Assembly: GCA_036273455.1 (NCBI GenBank)
Contig: DASUHP010000041.1
Location: 34,369 to 98,368 of the forward strand
Source: CAIYRG01 sp036273455
Lineage (GTDB): Bacteria; Pseudomonadota; Alphaproteobacteria; Micropepsales; Micropepsaceae
Length of the DNA: 64,000 nt
Reading direction: 5' to 3'
The position numbers and the translations under genes were made by a program. A model generated the notes under the pieces. The model was given only the letters and a program-made list of their open reading frames with translations, ran no database searches and was not told where the DNA came from. Below are positions 31,187-41,432 of the stretch, in pieces. Positions within the stretch are counted from its first letter, which is position 1. The number at the start of each line of letters is the position of its first letter.

Positions 31187-31250
31187 TCCTCAACCCTGCC
31201 CTTGAGGGAGGGTCGAAATCGCTCTTCGCGATTTCGGGGAGGGGACAGCG
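31187..31250. repeat. Mosaic palindromic element downstream of rpoC
   Basis: CCCTGCCCTTGAGGGAGGG is followed by a perfect 9-bp hairpin CGAAATCGC (31214-31222)/GCGATTTCG (31228-31236) and a GGGGAGGGG tail. The layout matches the elements at 21460 and 52411. Confidence 0.6.
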
Positions 31251-31278
31251 AGCGAAGCGAGCGCATCGCGAAGCAAAC

Positions 31279-31309
31279 AAAAGCCCTGGATCGCTTCCGG
31301 GGCTTTTTT
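31279..31309 (+). terminator. Intrinsic terminator of the rpoBC operon
   Basis: AAAAGCCC (31279-31286) pairs with GGGCTTTT (31300-31307), followed by the rest of a six-T run. It is located 103 bases after the rpoC stop. Confidence 0.82.
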
Positions 31310-31450
31310 GCATTCAAAATATCGGCATCTCTCTGTTGGACGACATCAAAGCCGATATATCTCGGCTGCCTTGAGAGGCGCGGCATGGCAACATCGGCGG
31401 AGCCGCGGGATTAGATGTTCCCTGATCGCCGATTCATTCGGGACTGCGAT

Positions 31451-32128
31451 ATGACAGACGAACGAGGGCGCCTTTTTGCCAAACTCGTCCAGATGCTGGA
31501 CTGGGCCTACGATAAGACCCAGTCGGGCTATTTCGGCTGGGCGAGTGCCGAGGTACTCGCGCAGGATTACCTTGGAAAATTTTCAAATCCGGATGACGCA
31601 ATCGACTCGCTGATCAGATGGCAGACCGGCAGTGCGGGAATGGCGGGATTTGTGACCGGTGTCGGCGGGCTGTGGTTCTTGCCGATTGGACTTCCAGCCA
31701 ATCTCGCCAGCGTCCTTTATATTCAGCTTCGAATGGTATCCGCGATTGCTCTGATCCGGGGATACTCGCTCCAGTCTGACCAGGTCCGCAGTTTGGCCTA
31801 TGCAAGTCTCTGCGGCACGCGCGCGGCGGACCTTCTTAAGGATGTTGGCATCAGATTCGCTGCGTCAGCCATACATCATATCGGCCGCGAAACCATTACC
31901 AGCAAGGTTGGTTCTCGGGTCTTCACCAGGATGGGCAGAACGGGGCTGGTCAATGTCGGCAAGATGATGCCCTTGATCGGAGGACTGGTCGGCGGTGGAA
32001 TTGATGCCTCGATGACGAAAATCATAGGCATCACTGCGAAACGCGTTTTTGTTCAGCGCGATTACCGGGGGGCAGAGGGGGATTGCTACCAGGTGCTCGC
32101 AATCGAGGTCGTGCGGACCACTGCTTAA
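31451..32128 (+). CDS. EcsC-family protein
   Basis: A 225-residue protein (from the ATG at 31451) with a helical, partly hydrophobic make-up. The segments YDKTQSGYFGWASAEVLAQDYL, MAGFVTGVGGLWFLPIGLPANLASVLYIQLRMV and the Gly-rich PLIGGLVGGGIDASMTKIIG match EcsC-domain proteins, whose biochemical role is unknown. Bacillus EcsC is encoded with an ABC transporter; here the next gene is an ABC exporter, but on the opposite strand. An upstream ATG at 31415 would add 12 residues. It lies between the rpoBC terminator and the convergent exporter. Confidence 0.75.
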   Translation: MTDERGRLFAKLVQMLDWAYDKTQSGYFGWASAEVLAQDYLGKFSNPDDAIDSLIRWQTGSAGMAGFVTGVGGLWFLPIGLPANLASVLYIQLRMVSAIALIRGYSLQSDQVRSLAYASLCGTRAADLLKDVGIRFAASAIHHIGRETITSKVGSRVFTRMGRTGLVNVGKMMPLIGGLVGGGIDASMTKIIGITAKRVFVQRDYRGAEGDCYQVLAIEVVRTTA

Positions 32129-32142
32129 TTTGTGCTGCTGAT

Positions 32143-33984
32143 CTACTCTGCCGCTTCGCCGAGGCGTTCGGCGCGCTGCTGGCGATCCCACATTGCGGTA
32201 TACGCCGCACCGCGGGCGAGCAGAGCCACATGCGTGCCGCGTTCGACAATGATTCCGTCGTCGAGCACCAGGATCTCATCCGCATCCACGACGGTCGACA
32301 AACGGTGCGCGATGATGAGAGTGGTGCGCCGCGCCGACAGTTCATGAAGGCTGGCCTGGATTTCATGCTCGGTATGTGAATCGAGCGAGCTTGTGGCCTC
32401 ATCGAAAATGAGCAGGTTGGGATTTTTCAGGATCACACGTGCAATCGCGACACGCTGCTTTTCACCGCCCGACAGTTTCAGCCCGCGTTCGCCAACGCGT
32501 GTCGCATAACCATCCGGCAGTTTGGCGATGAAATCGCTCAGTTGCGCCCGCCGCGCAGCGTCCCTCACTTCGTCCTCCGAAGCTTCGGGCCGGCCATAGG
32601 CGATGTTGTAATAGATGCTGTCGTTGAACAGCACGGTGTCCTGCGGCACGACACCAATGGCGGACCTGAGGCTTGCCTGCGTGACGTCGCGCAAGTTCTG
32701 GCCGTCAATGGTAATTGCGCCGCCCTGCGGGTCATAAAACCGGAACAACAGCCGGGCGATTGTCGATTTGCCGCCGCCGGTCGGGCCAACGATCGCAAGT
32801 GTGCGGCCGCCGGGTATTTCAAAGCTGATATTGTTCAGGATCGGCCGGCGCAGGTCATAGGCAAAATCGACATTGCTGAACACGACCCGGCCCGGCCCGC
32901 GATTGAGCGCTGGCGCGTTCGGACCGTCTTCGATTTCGGATTGTTCCGCCAGCAATCCATACATCTGTTCGATGTCGGTGAAAGCCTGCCGCAGGATGCG
33001 CCAGACCCAGGACAGCATGTTCAGCGGCTGATAGAGCTGCAGAAGATATGCGTTCACCATCACGAAATCGCCGAGTGTCATGCGGCCGGTGGTGACGCCA
33101 TAAGCGGCGAGCGCCATCACCGCCACGATGCCGGCCGATAAAATTCCCGATTGGCCAATATTGAACAAAGACAGTGAGCGCTGATTGGCGATCGCGGCGC
33201 GGACATAGTCCTGTTTCGCCTCGTCGAAGCGCTCGATTTCGTGCTGCTCGTTGCCGAAATATTTGACGGTCTCGAAGTTCAGAAGACTATCGATGGCGCG
33301 GGTATTCGCTTCGCGGTCCTGTGCATTCATCTCGCGGCGGTATTTCATCCGCCAGGTCGTCGCCGCGGCCGTGTAGCTCGCGTATCCGATGATCACGACG
33401 AAAGTCGCCGCGGCGAGGCCGAAGCCGAGATAATGCCAGATCACTCCGGCAACGAGCACCAGTTCGAGGAAGATGGGAGCGATGTTGAACAGGAGATAAG
33501 TGAGGAGCGATTCGACGCCTTCGGTGCCCCGCTCGATCGCCCGCGACAACCCGCCGGTCTGCCGGTCGAGATGGAACCGAAGCGACAGCTCATGCAGGTG
33601 CGCGAGTACGTTCAGGGAGATCAGCCGAAGGGCGCGCTCCTGCACCTTGGCGAAAATCATGTCCCGGAGTTCGGTCGTGGCCGACGAGGCGATCCGGATG
33701 ATTCCGTAACCGACGATCAGCAACAGGGGCACGCTGAGCACCGCGCCGGGATGGGTGGTGAGTGCGTCGATAATGCGCTTATAGGCAATCGGCAGAAGCA
33801 CATTGACCAGTTTGGCAACGAAGATCAGCCCGACCGCCGACACGACCCTGAGCTTCAGCTCGGTCTTGCCTTTGGGCCACAGCAGCGGCAGGACGCGGCC
33901 GACCACGGCCAGCTGGTCTCTCCAGCCAAGCCCCGGTTCGCGTCTCTGGTCCGGCTTTCGGGGTAGAGACCAGCGGATTTGCAT
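32143..33984 (-). CDS. ABC exporter of the Atm1/HMT1 type (membrane domain fused to ATPase)
   Basis: A 613-residue half-transporter. The N-terminal membrane domain holds six helices and the NFETVKYFGNEQHEIERF segment typical of Atm1/ABCB7-like exporters of glutathione-based or metal-glutathione compounds. The ATPase domain contains Walker A GPTGGGKST, Q-loop VVPQDTVLF, signature LSGGEKQRVAIARV, Walker B LLIFDEATSSLD and the switch His in IAHRLSTV. The frame is open 89 codons further upstream through repeat-rich sequence, so I chose the ATG at 33984 (MQIRWSLPRKP), the homologous start. It probably works as a homodimer in the inner membrane. Confidence 0.9.
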   Translation of the reverse strand: MQIRWSLPRKPDQRREPGLGWRDQLAVVGRVLPLLWPKGKTELKLRVVSAVGLIFVAKLVNVLLPIAYKRIIDALTTHPGAVLSVPLLLIVGYGIIRIASSATTELRDMIFAKVQERALRLISLNVLAHLHELSLRFHLDRQTGGLSRAIERGTEGVESLLTYLLFNIAPIFLELVLVAGVIWHYLGFGLAAATFVVIIGYASYTAAATTWRMKYRREMNAQDREANTRAIDSLLNFETVKYFGNEQHEIERFDEAKQDYVRAAIANQRSLSLFNIGQSGILSAGIVAVMALAAYGVTTGRMTLGDFVMVNAYLLQLYQPLNMLSWVWRILRQAFTDIEQMYGLLAEQSEIEDGPNAPALNRGPGRVVFSNVDFAYDLRRPILNNISFEIPGGRTLAIVGPTGGGKSTIARLLFRFYDPQGGAITIDGQNLRDVTQASLRSAIGVVPQDTVLFNDSIYYNIAYGRPEASEDEVRDAARRAQLSDFIAKLPDGYATRVGERGLKLSGGEKQRVAIARVILKNPNLLIFDEATSSLDSHTEHEIQASLHELSARRTTLIIAHRLSTVVDADEILVLDDGIIVERGTHVALLARGAAYTAMWDRQQRAERLGEAAE

Positions 33985-34039
33985 GCACCCTATATCGGCC
34001 GAACAACCGCCGCTCTCAAGCTGAACCGGTACATAAAGA

Positions 34040-34115
34040 GGAGCGAGAAAATAGATCGAGGAGCGAGAATAGGGCGGCTCTCGCTCCTCGATCCTCGATC
34101 CTCGCTTCTCGACCT
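34040..34115. repeat. Clustered direct and inverted repeats upstream of the Atm1-type gene
   Basis: A perfect 15-bp inverted repeat, GATCGAGGAGCGAGA (34054-34068) against TCTCGCTCCTCGATC (34079-34093), has a 10-base loop. Further copies of GGAGCGAGAA (from 34040) and GATCCTCG units flank it. There is no T-tract. It sits in the 373-base gap between the exporter and rpsL, which holds no gene that I can support. Confidence 0.7.
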
Positions 34116-34263
34116 GAATTCGCCGTGAGATAGGCGGAAAAGCTGGCGGTTCAGCTATTGACGCAGCGCGCCCGCCTTGGATATACACGCGCACCTTCGC
34201 GACAGGCCGTCGGTCGCAAACCGAAACGCTGTCTGAAGCCAGTGTACACACGGATCAAGCGCG

Positions 34264-34340
34264 ATCCGGGGCAGAACGCGCCCGGATCCTACGCGTGTTG
34301 CGGGCGGCCAAGTGGCTGTCCGCCATTGATTTTTTGTTTT
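34264..34340 (+). terminator. Candidate attenuator hairpins in the str-operon leader
   Basis: ATCCGGG (34264-34270)/CCCGGAT (34281-34287) forms a first stem. GGCGG (34303-34307)/CCGCC (34320-34324), with partial inner pairing, forms a second one, followed by ATTGATTTTTTGTTTTG. The second hairpin plus T-rich tract ends 17 bases before the rpsL ATG, so it could attenuate the operon or terminate upstream transcripts. Confidence 0.42.
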
Positions 34341-34357
34341 GACGACGGGAAACGCAA

Positions 34358-34729
34358 ATGCCGACAGTGAACCAGCTGATCAGAAGTCCGCGCGGGGAAA
34401 AGCCGAGGCGCAACAAGGTTCCGGCGCTGACCAACTGCCCGCAAAAGCGCGGCGTGTGTACCCGGGTCTATACCACCACGCCGAAAAAGCCGAACTCTGC
34501 CCTGCGCAAGGTCGCCAAAGTGCGCCTGACCAATGGCTATGAGGTGGTGAGCTATATCCCGGGCGAAGGCCACAATCTGCAGGAACATTCGGTGGTTCTG
34601 ATCCGGGGCGGCCGTGTCAAGGATCTGCCGGGGGTGCGCTACCACATCCTGCGCGGTGTCCTCGATACCCAGGGCGTCAAGGACCGAAAGCAGCGCCGCT
34701 CGGTATACGGCGCCAAACGGCCAAAGTGA
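34358..34729 (+). CDS. rpsL: Small ribosomal subunit protein S12
   Basis: A 123-residue protein of the decoding centre and first gene of the str operon. The start MPTVNQLIRSPR and the loops TTPKKPNSALRKVAKVRL and GGRVKDLPGVRYH carry the lysines at positions known to give streptomycin sensitivity, so a drug-sensitive wild-type form is expected. Length is normal. Two strong hairpins lie between it and rpsG. Confidence 0.98.
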   Translation: MPTVNQLIRSPRGEKPRRNKVPALTNCPQKRGVCTRVYTTTPKKPNSALRKVAKVRLTNGYEVVSYIPGEGHNLQEHSVVLIRGGRVKDLPGVRYHILRGVLDTQGVKDRKQRRSVYGAKRPK

Positions 34730-34785
34730 CTTTCAGCCCAAAGGCTGAAAGTCATCCCCGCCTCAGCGAAGCTGAGAGCGGGGAT
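34729..34785. repeat. Two consecutive perfect hairpins between rpsL and rpsG
   Basis: ACTTTCAGCC (34729-34738)/GGCTGAAAGT (34743-34752) has a CAAA loop and begins on the last base of the rpsL stop. ATCCCCGC plus CTCAGC (34754-34767) pairs with GCTGAG plus GCGGGGAT (34771-34785). No T-tract follows, so full termination is not expected. Confidence 0.7.
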
Positions 34786-34815
34786 CCAGTGAACTGAAGA
34801 AAGAGGAATTTCGTC

Positions 34816-35286
34816 ATGTCCCGGCGGCACCGTGCAGAAAAACGCGAGGTTATTCCCGACGCCAAATTTGGCGATGTGGTGCTCGCGAAATTCATGAACA
34901 GCCTGATGTATCAGGGCAAGAAATCGGTCGCCGAGGGAATTGTCTACGGCGCCTTCGACACGATCCAGGCCAAGACGAAACAGGAACCGCTCGGCGTTTT
35001 TCACGAAGCGCTGCGCAATGTCAGCCCGGCGTTGGAAGTTCGCTCACGCCGCGTCGGCGGAGCGACCTATCAGGTGCCGGTCGAAGTCCGCACCGACCGT
35101 TCGCGCGCGCTCGCGATCCGCTGGATCATCTCGGCTGCGCGCAACCGCAATGAACCGACCATGCAGGGGAGATTATCGGGGGAACTTTTGGATGCTGCCA
35201 GCAATCGCGGCACCGCTGTCAAGAAACGCGAAGATACGCACAAGATGGCCGAGGCCAATCGCGCGTTCTCGCATTACCGCTGGTAA
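34816..35286 (+). CDS. rpsG: Small ribosomal subunit protein S7
   Basis: A 156-residue primary 16S rRNA-binding protein of the 30S head; in E. coli it represses the str operon. MSRRHRAEKREVIPDAKFGD, FMNSLMYQGKKSVAEGIVY and the C-terminal HKMAEANRAFSHYRW are standard. An AAGAGGAA ribosome-binding site precedes it. It is 14 bases from fusA. Confidence 0.98.
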   Translation: MSRRHRAEKREVIPDAKFGDVVLAKFMNSLMYQGKKSVAEGIVYGAFDTIQAKTKQEPLGVFHEALRNVSPALEVRSRRVGGATYQVPVEVRTDRSRALAIRWIISAARNRNEPTMQGRLSGELLDAASNRGTAVKKREDTHKMAEANRAFSHYRW

Positions 35287-35300
35287 TCAAGGAATCACGA

Positions 35301-37376
<2,076 letters not shown>

Positions 37377-37415
37377 CGCCCCGGTAAAAATTGTACTGAC
37401 CACGGAGAGAAGATC

Positions 37416-38624
37416 ATGGCGAAAGCTAAGTTCGAACGGAACAAGCCCCATTGTAACGTCGGCACCATCGGCCACGTTGACCACGGCAAGACCACACTGA
37501 CCGCGGCGTTAACGCGGGTCTCTGCCGATCGGGGATGGACCCAGACCGCCATATCCTATGATCAGGTCGCGAAGGCGTCCGAGAGCCAGGGCCGTCGCGA
37601 TCCCACCAAGATTCTCACCATCGCGACCAGCCATGTCGAATACTCCACTGAGAAACGCCACTATGCTCATGTCGATTGCCCGGGCCACGCCGACTATGTG
37701 AAGAATATGATCACCGGCGCCGCGCAGATGGACGGCGCGATCCTCGTGGTCTCAGCCGCCGACGGTCCGATGCCGCAAACCCGTGAGCACATCCTGCTCG
37801 CCCGCCAGGTCGGCGTTCCCTACATCGTCGTCTTCCTCAACAAGGTTGATCTGGTCGATGATCCCGAACTGCTCGATCTCGTCGAACTCGAGATTCGCGA
37901 GCTTCTGACCAAGTACCAGTTCCCGGGCGATGATGCGCCCCTCATCCGCGGCTCAGCCATCAAGGCCTTGAACGGCGAAAAGGGCGAAACTGCCGATGAA
38001 GCCATCATCAAACTGTTCGAAGCACTCGATACGTATGTGCCGCTCCCCGAACGGCCGGTGGATCAGCCGTTCCTGATGCCGATCGAAGACGTGTTCTCGA
38101 TCTCCGGCCGCGGCACCGTGGTCACCGGGCGCATCGAGCGTGGCAAGATCAAGGTCGGCGAGACTGTTGAGATCGTCGGCATCCGTCCGACCTCGACTAC
38201 GACCGTCACTGGCGTGGAAATGTTCCGCAAGCTGCTCGATCACGGCGAAGCGGGCGACAATGTCGGCTGTCTGCTCCGCGGTATCGACAAGGAAGCGGTG
38301 GAGCGCGGCCAGGTGCTGGCGAAGCCCGGCAGCGTCACGCCGCACACCAATTTCAACGCCGAAGCCTATATTCTGACCAAGGATGAAGGCGGCCGGCACA
38401 CGCCGTTCTTCGGCAATTACCGCCCGCAATTCTATTTCCGCACCACCGACGTCACTGGCATCGTCAAGCTGCCGCAGGGTACGGAAATGGTCATGCCGGG
38501 TGACAATGTCGCCGTGGAAATCGAACTGATCGTGCCGGTTGCGATGGAGGAAAAGCTGCGCTTCGCCATTCGCGAAGGCGGCCGCACGGTGGGCGCAGGC
38601 GTCGTCACCAAGATCCTGAAATAG
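37416..38624 (+). CDS. tuf: Elongation factor Tu with a non-canonical switch I loop
   Basis: A 402-residue translational GTPase delivering aminoacyl-tRNA. G1 is GHVDHGKTT (19-27), G3 DCPGH (87-91) and G4 NKVD are intact, and domains II-III are ordinary (SGRGTVVTGRIERG, GGRHTPFFGNYRPQFYFRTTDVTG, EGGRTVGAGVV). The effector loop is not: where nearly all EF-Tu read EEKARGITI before the SHVEY segment, this protein reads SQGRRDPTKILTI (57-69), about five residues longer. A Thr (T68) aligns with the Mg-binding threonine, but the conserved Arg-Gly pair is missing. Codon use matches the neighbours, so this is not a frameshift. Whether another tuf copy exists outside the window is unknown. Confidence 0.96.
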   Translation: MAKAKFERNKPHCNVGTIGHVDHGKTTLTAALTRVSADRGWTQTAISYDQVAKASESQGRRDPTKILTIATSHVEYSTEKRHYAHVDCPGHADYVKNMITGAAQMDGAILVVSAADGPMPQTREHILLARQVGVPYIVVFLNKVDLVDDPELLDLVELEIRELLTKYQFPGDDAPLIRGSAIKALNGEKGETADEAIIKLFEALDTYVPLPERPVDQPFLMPIEDVFSISGRGTVVTGRIERGKIKVGETVEIVGIRPTSTTTVTGVEMFRKLLDHGEAGDNVGCLLRGIDKEAVERGQVLAKPGSVTPHTNFNAEAYILTKDEGGRHTPFFGNYRPQFYFRTTDVTGIVKLPQGTEMVMPGDNVAVEIELIVPVAMEEKLRFAIREGGRTVGAGVVTKILK

Positions 38625-38666
38625 GACGCTTGCGAGGGGACGGCTTTAGCCGGGAGGAGAATAGAA

Positions 38667-38975
38667 ATGCAGGGACAGAATATCCGTATACGGCTAAAGG
38701 CGTTCGATCACCGTATCCTCGACAATTCCACCAAGGAAATCGTCAACACGGCGAAGCGCACCGGCGCGCAGGTCAGGGGGCCGATCCCGCTGCCCACGCG
38801 CATTGAGCGCTTCACCGTGAACCGTTCGCCCCATGTCGACAAGAAAAGCCGCGAACAGTTCGAAATCCGCACGCATAAACGGCTGTTGGACATCATTGAC
38901 CCCACGCCCCAGACGGTGGACGCGCTGATGAAGCTCGACCTCGCTGCCGGCGTGGACGTCGAGATCAAGCTCTAG
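38667..38975 (+). CDS. rpsJ: Small ribosomal subunit protein S10
   Basis: A 102-residue 30S head protein that also serves as NusE, binding NusB and NusG. NIRIRLKAFDHRILDNSTKEI, GAQVRGPIPLPTRIERF and THKRLLDIIDPTPQTVDAL are standard. It opens the S10 section; a CGGCTTTAGCCG hairpin and GGGAGGAGA ribosome-binding site lie just upstream. Confidence 0.98.
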   Translation: MQGQNIRIRLKAFDHRILDNSTKEIVNTAKRTGAQVRGPIPLPTRIERFTVNRSPHVDKKSREQFEIRTHKRLLDIIDPTPQTVDALMKLDLAAGVDVEIKL

Positions 38976-38989
38976 GAGCACGGGAAGCC

Positions 38990-39688
38990 ATGCGAACCGG
39001 AGTTATCACCCAGAAGATGGGCATGACCCGCCTGTTCCTTGAGGATGGACGGCATGTGCCCGTGACAGTGCTGAAACTTGGCAAGTGCCAGGTGGTTGCG
39101 GTGCGCACCGCCGAAAAGGACGGATACACCGCGGTGCAGCTCGGTTCGGGATTCGTCAAGCCGAAAAGCCTGACGCAGGCCGAGCGCGGACATTTTGCCA
39201 AAGCCTCGGTCGAACCCAAGCGCAAGGTCGCGGAATTCCGCGTCGATGAGAAGAACCTGCTCGATGTCGGGGACGAAATCCTCGCCTCGCATTTCGTTCC
39301 AGGCCAGAAGGTGGACGTCACCGGCATCACCATCGGCCGCGGCTTCACCGGCGCGATGAAGCGCTGGAATTTCCGGGGGCTTGAGGCGTCGCATGGCGTA
39401 TCGATTTCGCATCGTTCGCTCGGCGGCACCGGCGGGCGACAGGATCCCGGCAAAAGCTTCAAGAACAAGAAGATGCACGGCCATTACGGCGTCGAACGTG
39501 TCACCACGCAGAATGTCGAAGTGGCGAAAGTCGATGTCGAACGCGGACTGATCCTGCTGCGCGGCGCGGTCCCGGGCGCCAAAGGCGGCTGGGTCATGAT
39601 ACGCGATGCCGTGAAACGTCCGCACAAGGATGTACCGTTGCCGGGTTCGGTGAAGAAGCAGGAAGCCGCGGCGGGGGCGCAGTCATGA
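38990..39688 (+). CDS. rplC: Large ribosomal subunit protein L3
   Basis: A 232-residue 50S assembly initiator reaching near the peptidyl transferase centre. GVITQKMGMTRLFLEDG, VTGITIGRGFTGAMKRWNF and the substrate loop of Prm-type methylases GGTGGRQDPGKSFKNKKM are present. It is longer than E. coli L3 (209) owing to loop insertions and an Ala-rich tail. It overlaps rplD by four bases. Confidence 0.98.
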   Translation: MRTGVITQKMGMTRLFLEDGRHVPVTVLKLGKCQVVAVRTAEKDGYTAVQLGSGFVKPKSLTQAERGHFAKASVEPKRKVAEFRVDEKNLLDVGDEILASHFVPGQKVDVTGITIGRGFTGAMKRWNFRGLEASHGVSISHRSLGGTGGRQDPGKSFKNKKMHGHYGVERVTTQNVEVAKVDVERGLILLRGAVPGAKGGWVMIRDAVKRPHKDVPLPGSVKKQEAAAGAQS

Positions 39689-40302
39689 AGGCCAAAGTGC
39701 TGACCCTCGATGCTGCCGATGCCGGCGAAATCGAGCTCAAAGACGACATTTTCGGGCTGGAGCCGCGTGCCGATCTCATCCACCGCGTTGTCGTGTGGCA
39801 GTTGGCCAAGCGCCGTGCCGGCACGCACAAGACCAAGACCCGCGGCGAGGTCAACCGTACGACCAAGAAAGTGTACCGGCAGAAGGGCACCGGCTCGGCA
39901 CGTCACGGTGCCCGTTCGGCGCCACTCTATGTCGGCGGCGGCAAGGCCATGGCGCCTGTCGTGCGCAGCCACGCCTATGACCTGCCGAAGAAGGTCCGCA
40001 CCGCGGCCCTGAAACACGCGCTATCGGCGAAGGCAAAGGACTCGAAACTCGTGATCCTCGATGCCGCGCAGGTCGATTCGGTAAAAACTAACGCCGTGGC
40101 GAAGAAGCTCGGCAAGCTCGCAGATGGCCACATGCTTGTGGTCGACGGCGCGTTCGACGAGAAATTCGCGCTCTCGGCCCGCAACTTGCCGAAAGTGTCG
40201 CTCCTCCCGGCCGATGGCCTCAACGTCTATGACGTCTTGCGTGGCGATACGCTGATCGTCACGAAATCCGCCATCAAGGCGATCGAGGAGCGCCTGTCAT
40301 GA
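39685..40302 (+). CDS. rplD: Large ribosomal subunit protein L4
   Basis: A 205-residue protein with an extended loop lining the exit tunnel (KTRGEVNRTTKKVYRQKGTG, SARHGARSAPLYVGGG), the site of macrolide-resistance changes. In enterobacteria L4 represses the S10 operon. It is coupled by ATGA overlaps to both rplC and rplW. Confidence 0.97.
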   Translation: MKAKVLTLDAADAGEIELKDDIFGLEPRADLIHRVVVWQLAKRRAGTHKTKTRGEVNRTTKKVYRQKGTGSARHGARSAPLYVGGGKAMAPVVRSHAYDLPKKVRTAALKHALSAKAKDSKLVILDAAQVDSVKTNAVAKKLGKLADGHMLVVDGAFDEKFALSARNLPKVSLLPADGLNVYDVLRGDTLIVTKSAIKAIEERLS

Positions 40303-40583
40303 GCCATTACGACGTGATCCTCTCGCCCGTCATTACGGAAAAATCCACCCGGCTTTCCGAAGCCAATCAGGTGATTTTCCGCGTCGCGCCCGATGCTTCA
40401 AAGCCGCAAATCGCCAAAGCCGTTGAAGAGCTGTTCAAGGTCAAGGTCAAAGCGGTGAATACGCTGCGCACCCACGGCAAGCTGAAGGTTTTTCGCGGCC
40501 GGCGTTACCGCAAGAGCGATGTCCGGAAAGCGATCGTGACGCTGGCCGAAGGCTATCAGATCGACGTGACAACCGGATTGTAA
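40299..40583 (+). CDS. rplW: Large ribosomal subunit protein L23
   Basis: A 94-residue protein at the exit tunnel mouth, docking site of trigger factor and SRP. SPVITEKSTRLSEANQVIFRV and VNTLRTHGKLKVFRGRRYRK, followed by a putative YRKSDVRKAIVTLAEG, are standard. It overlaps rplD by four bases. Confidence 0.97.
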   Translation: MSHYDVILSPVITEKSTRLSEANQVIFRVAPDASKPQIAKAVEELFKVKVKAVNTLRTHGKLKVFRGRRYRKSDVRKAIVTLAEGYQIDVTTGL

Positions 40584-40593
40584 GAGACGAAAC

Positions 40594-41430
40594 ATGGCGC
40601 TCAAGACATTCAAACCGGTAACCAACGCACAGCGCCAATTGGTGCTGGTGGATCGTGCCGGGCTGCACAAGGGGCCGCCGGTCAAGCAGTTGACCAAGGG
40701 GCAGAAGCGGCCGGGCGGCCGGAATAATCTCGGCCGCATCACGGTGCGCTGGCAGGGCGGTGGTCACAAACAGAGCTATCGCATCATTGACTTCAAGCGC
40801 CAGCGCAATGATGAGCCGGCAAAGGTCGAGCGCCTCGAATATGATCCGAACCGCACATCCTTCATTGCACTGATCAAATACCGGAACGGCGATCTCGCCT
40901 ATATTCTCGCGCCCCAGCGTCTGGCGCCCGGCGACGTCGTGATGTGCGGCGACAGGGTGGACGTGAAACCCGGCAACGCCATGCCGCTCTCGGCCATGCC
41001 GGTCGGTACAATCGTCCACAATGTCGAAATGAAGCCGGGCAAAGGCGGCCAGATTGCGCGCGCCGCCGGGACTTACGCGCAATATCTCGGCCGCGATGCC
41101 GGTTACGCGTTGTTGCGCCTCAATTCCGGCGAAGTACGCCGGGTCCGGCTCGAATGCCGCGCCACCGTCGGGGCTGTATCCAATCCCGACCACATGAATG
41201 AAGTGCTGTCCAAAGCCGGCCGAAATGTCTGGCGCAATCGCAGACCGTCCGTGCGCGGCACCGCGATGAACCCGATCGACCATCCGCATGGCGGCGGCGA
41301 AGGGCGCACCAAGGGTGGACGTCATCCTGTGACGCCATGGGGCAAGCCGACAAAGGGCGGCAAGACACGCAAGAATAAGCGCACCACACGCGACATCGTT
41401 CGTTCGCGGCACGCGAGAAGCAAGGGTTAA
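40594..41430 (+). CDS. rplB: Large ribosomal subunit protein L2
   Basis: A 278-residue protein essential for subunit association and peptidyl transferase. MALKTFKPVTNAQRQLVLVD, GRITVRWQGGGHKQSYRIID and the catalytic-region HPHGGGEGRTKGGRHPVTPWG are present. Length is normal. It is separated from rpsS by two bases. Confidence 0.98.
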   Translation: MALKTFKPVTNAQRQLVLVDRAGLHKGPPVKQLTKGQKRPGGRNNLGRITVRWQGGGHKQSYRIIDFKRQRNDEPAKVERLEYDPNRTSFIALIKYRNGDLAYILAPQRLAPGDVVMCGDRVDVKPGNAMPLSAMPVGTIVHNVEMKPGKGGQIARAAGTYAQYLGRDAGYALLRLNSGEVRRVRLECRATVGAVSNPDHMNEVLSKAGRNVWRNRRPSVRGTAMNPIDHPHGGGEGRTKGGRHPVTPWGKPTKGGKTRKNKRTTRDIVRSRHARSKG

Positions 41431-41432
41431 AG

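Noticed and set aside
33985..34251. N-terminal extension of the Atm1-type exporter (89 extra codons)
   Set aside because: The extra part is low-complexity, read from inverted repeats, and homologous sequence begins at the ATG at 33984.
37540..37660. Frameshift or sequencing error as the cause of the odd EF-Tu loop
   Set aside because: The other frames do not encode the missing EEKARGITI sequence, and the bases keep normal codon-position composition through the segment.
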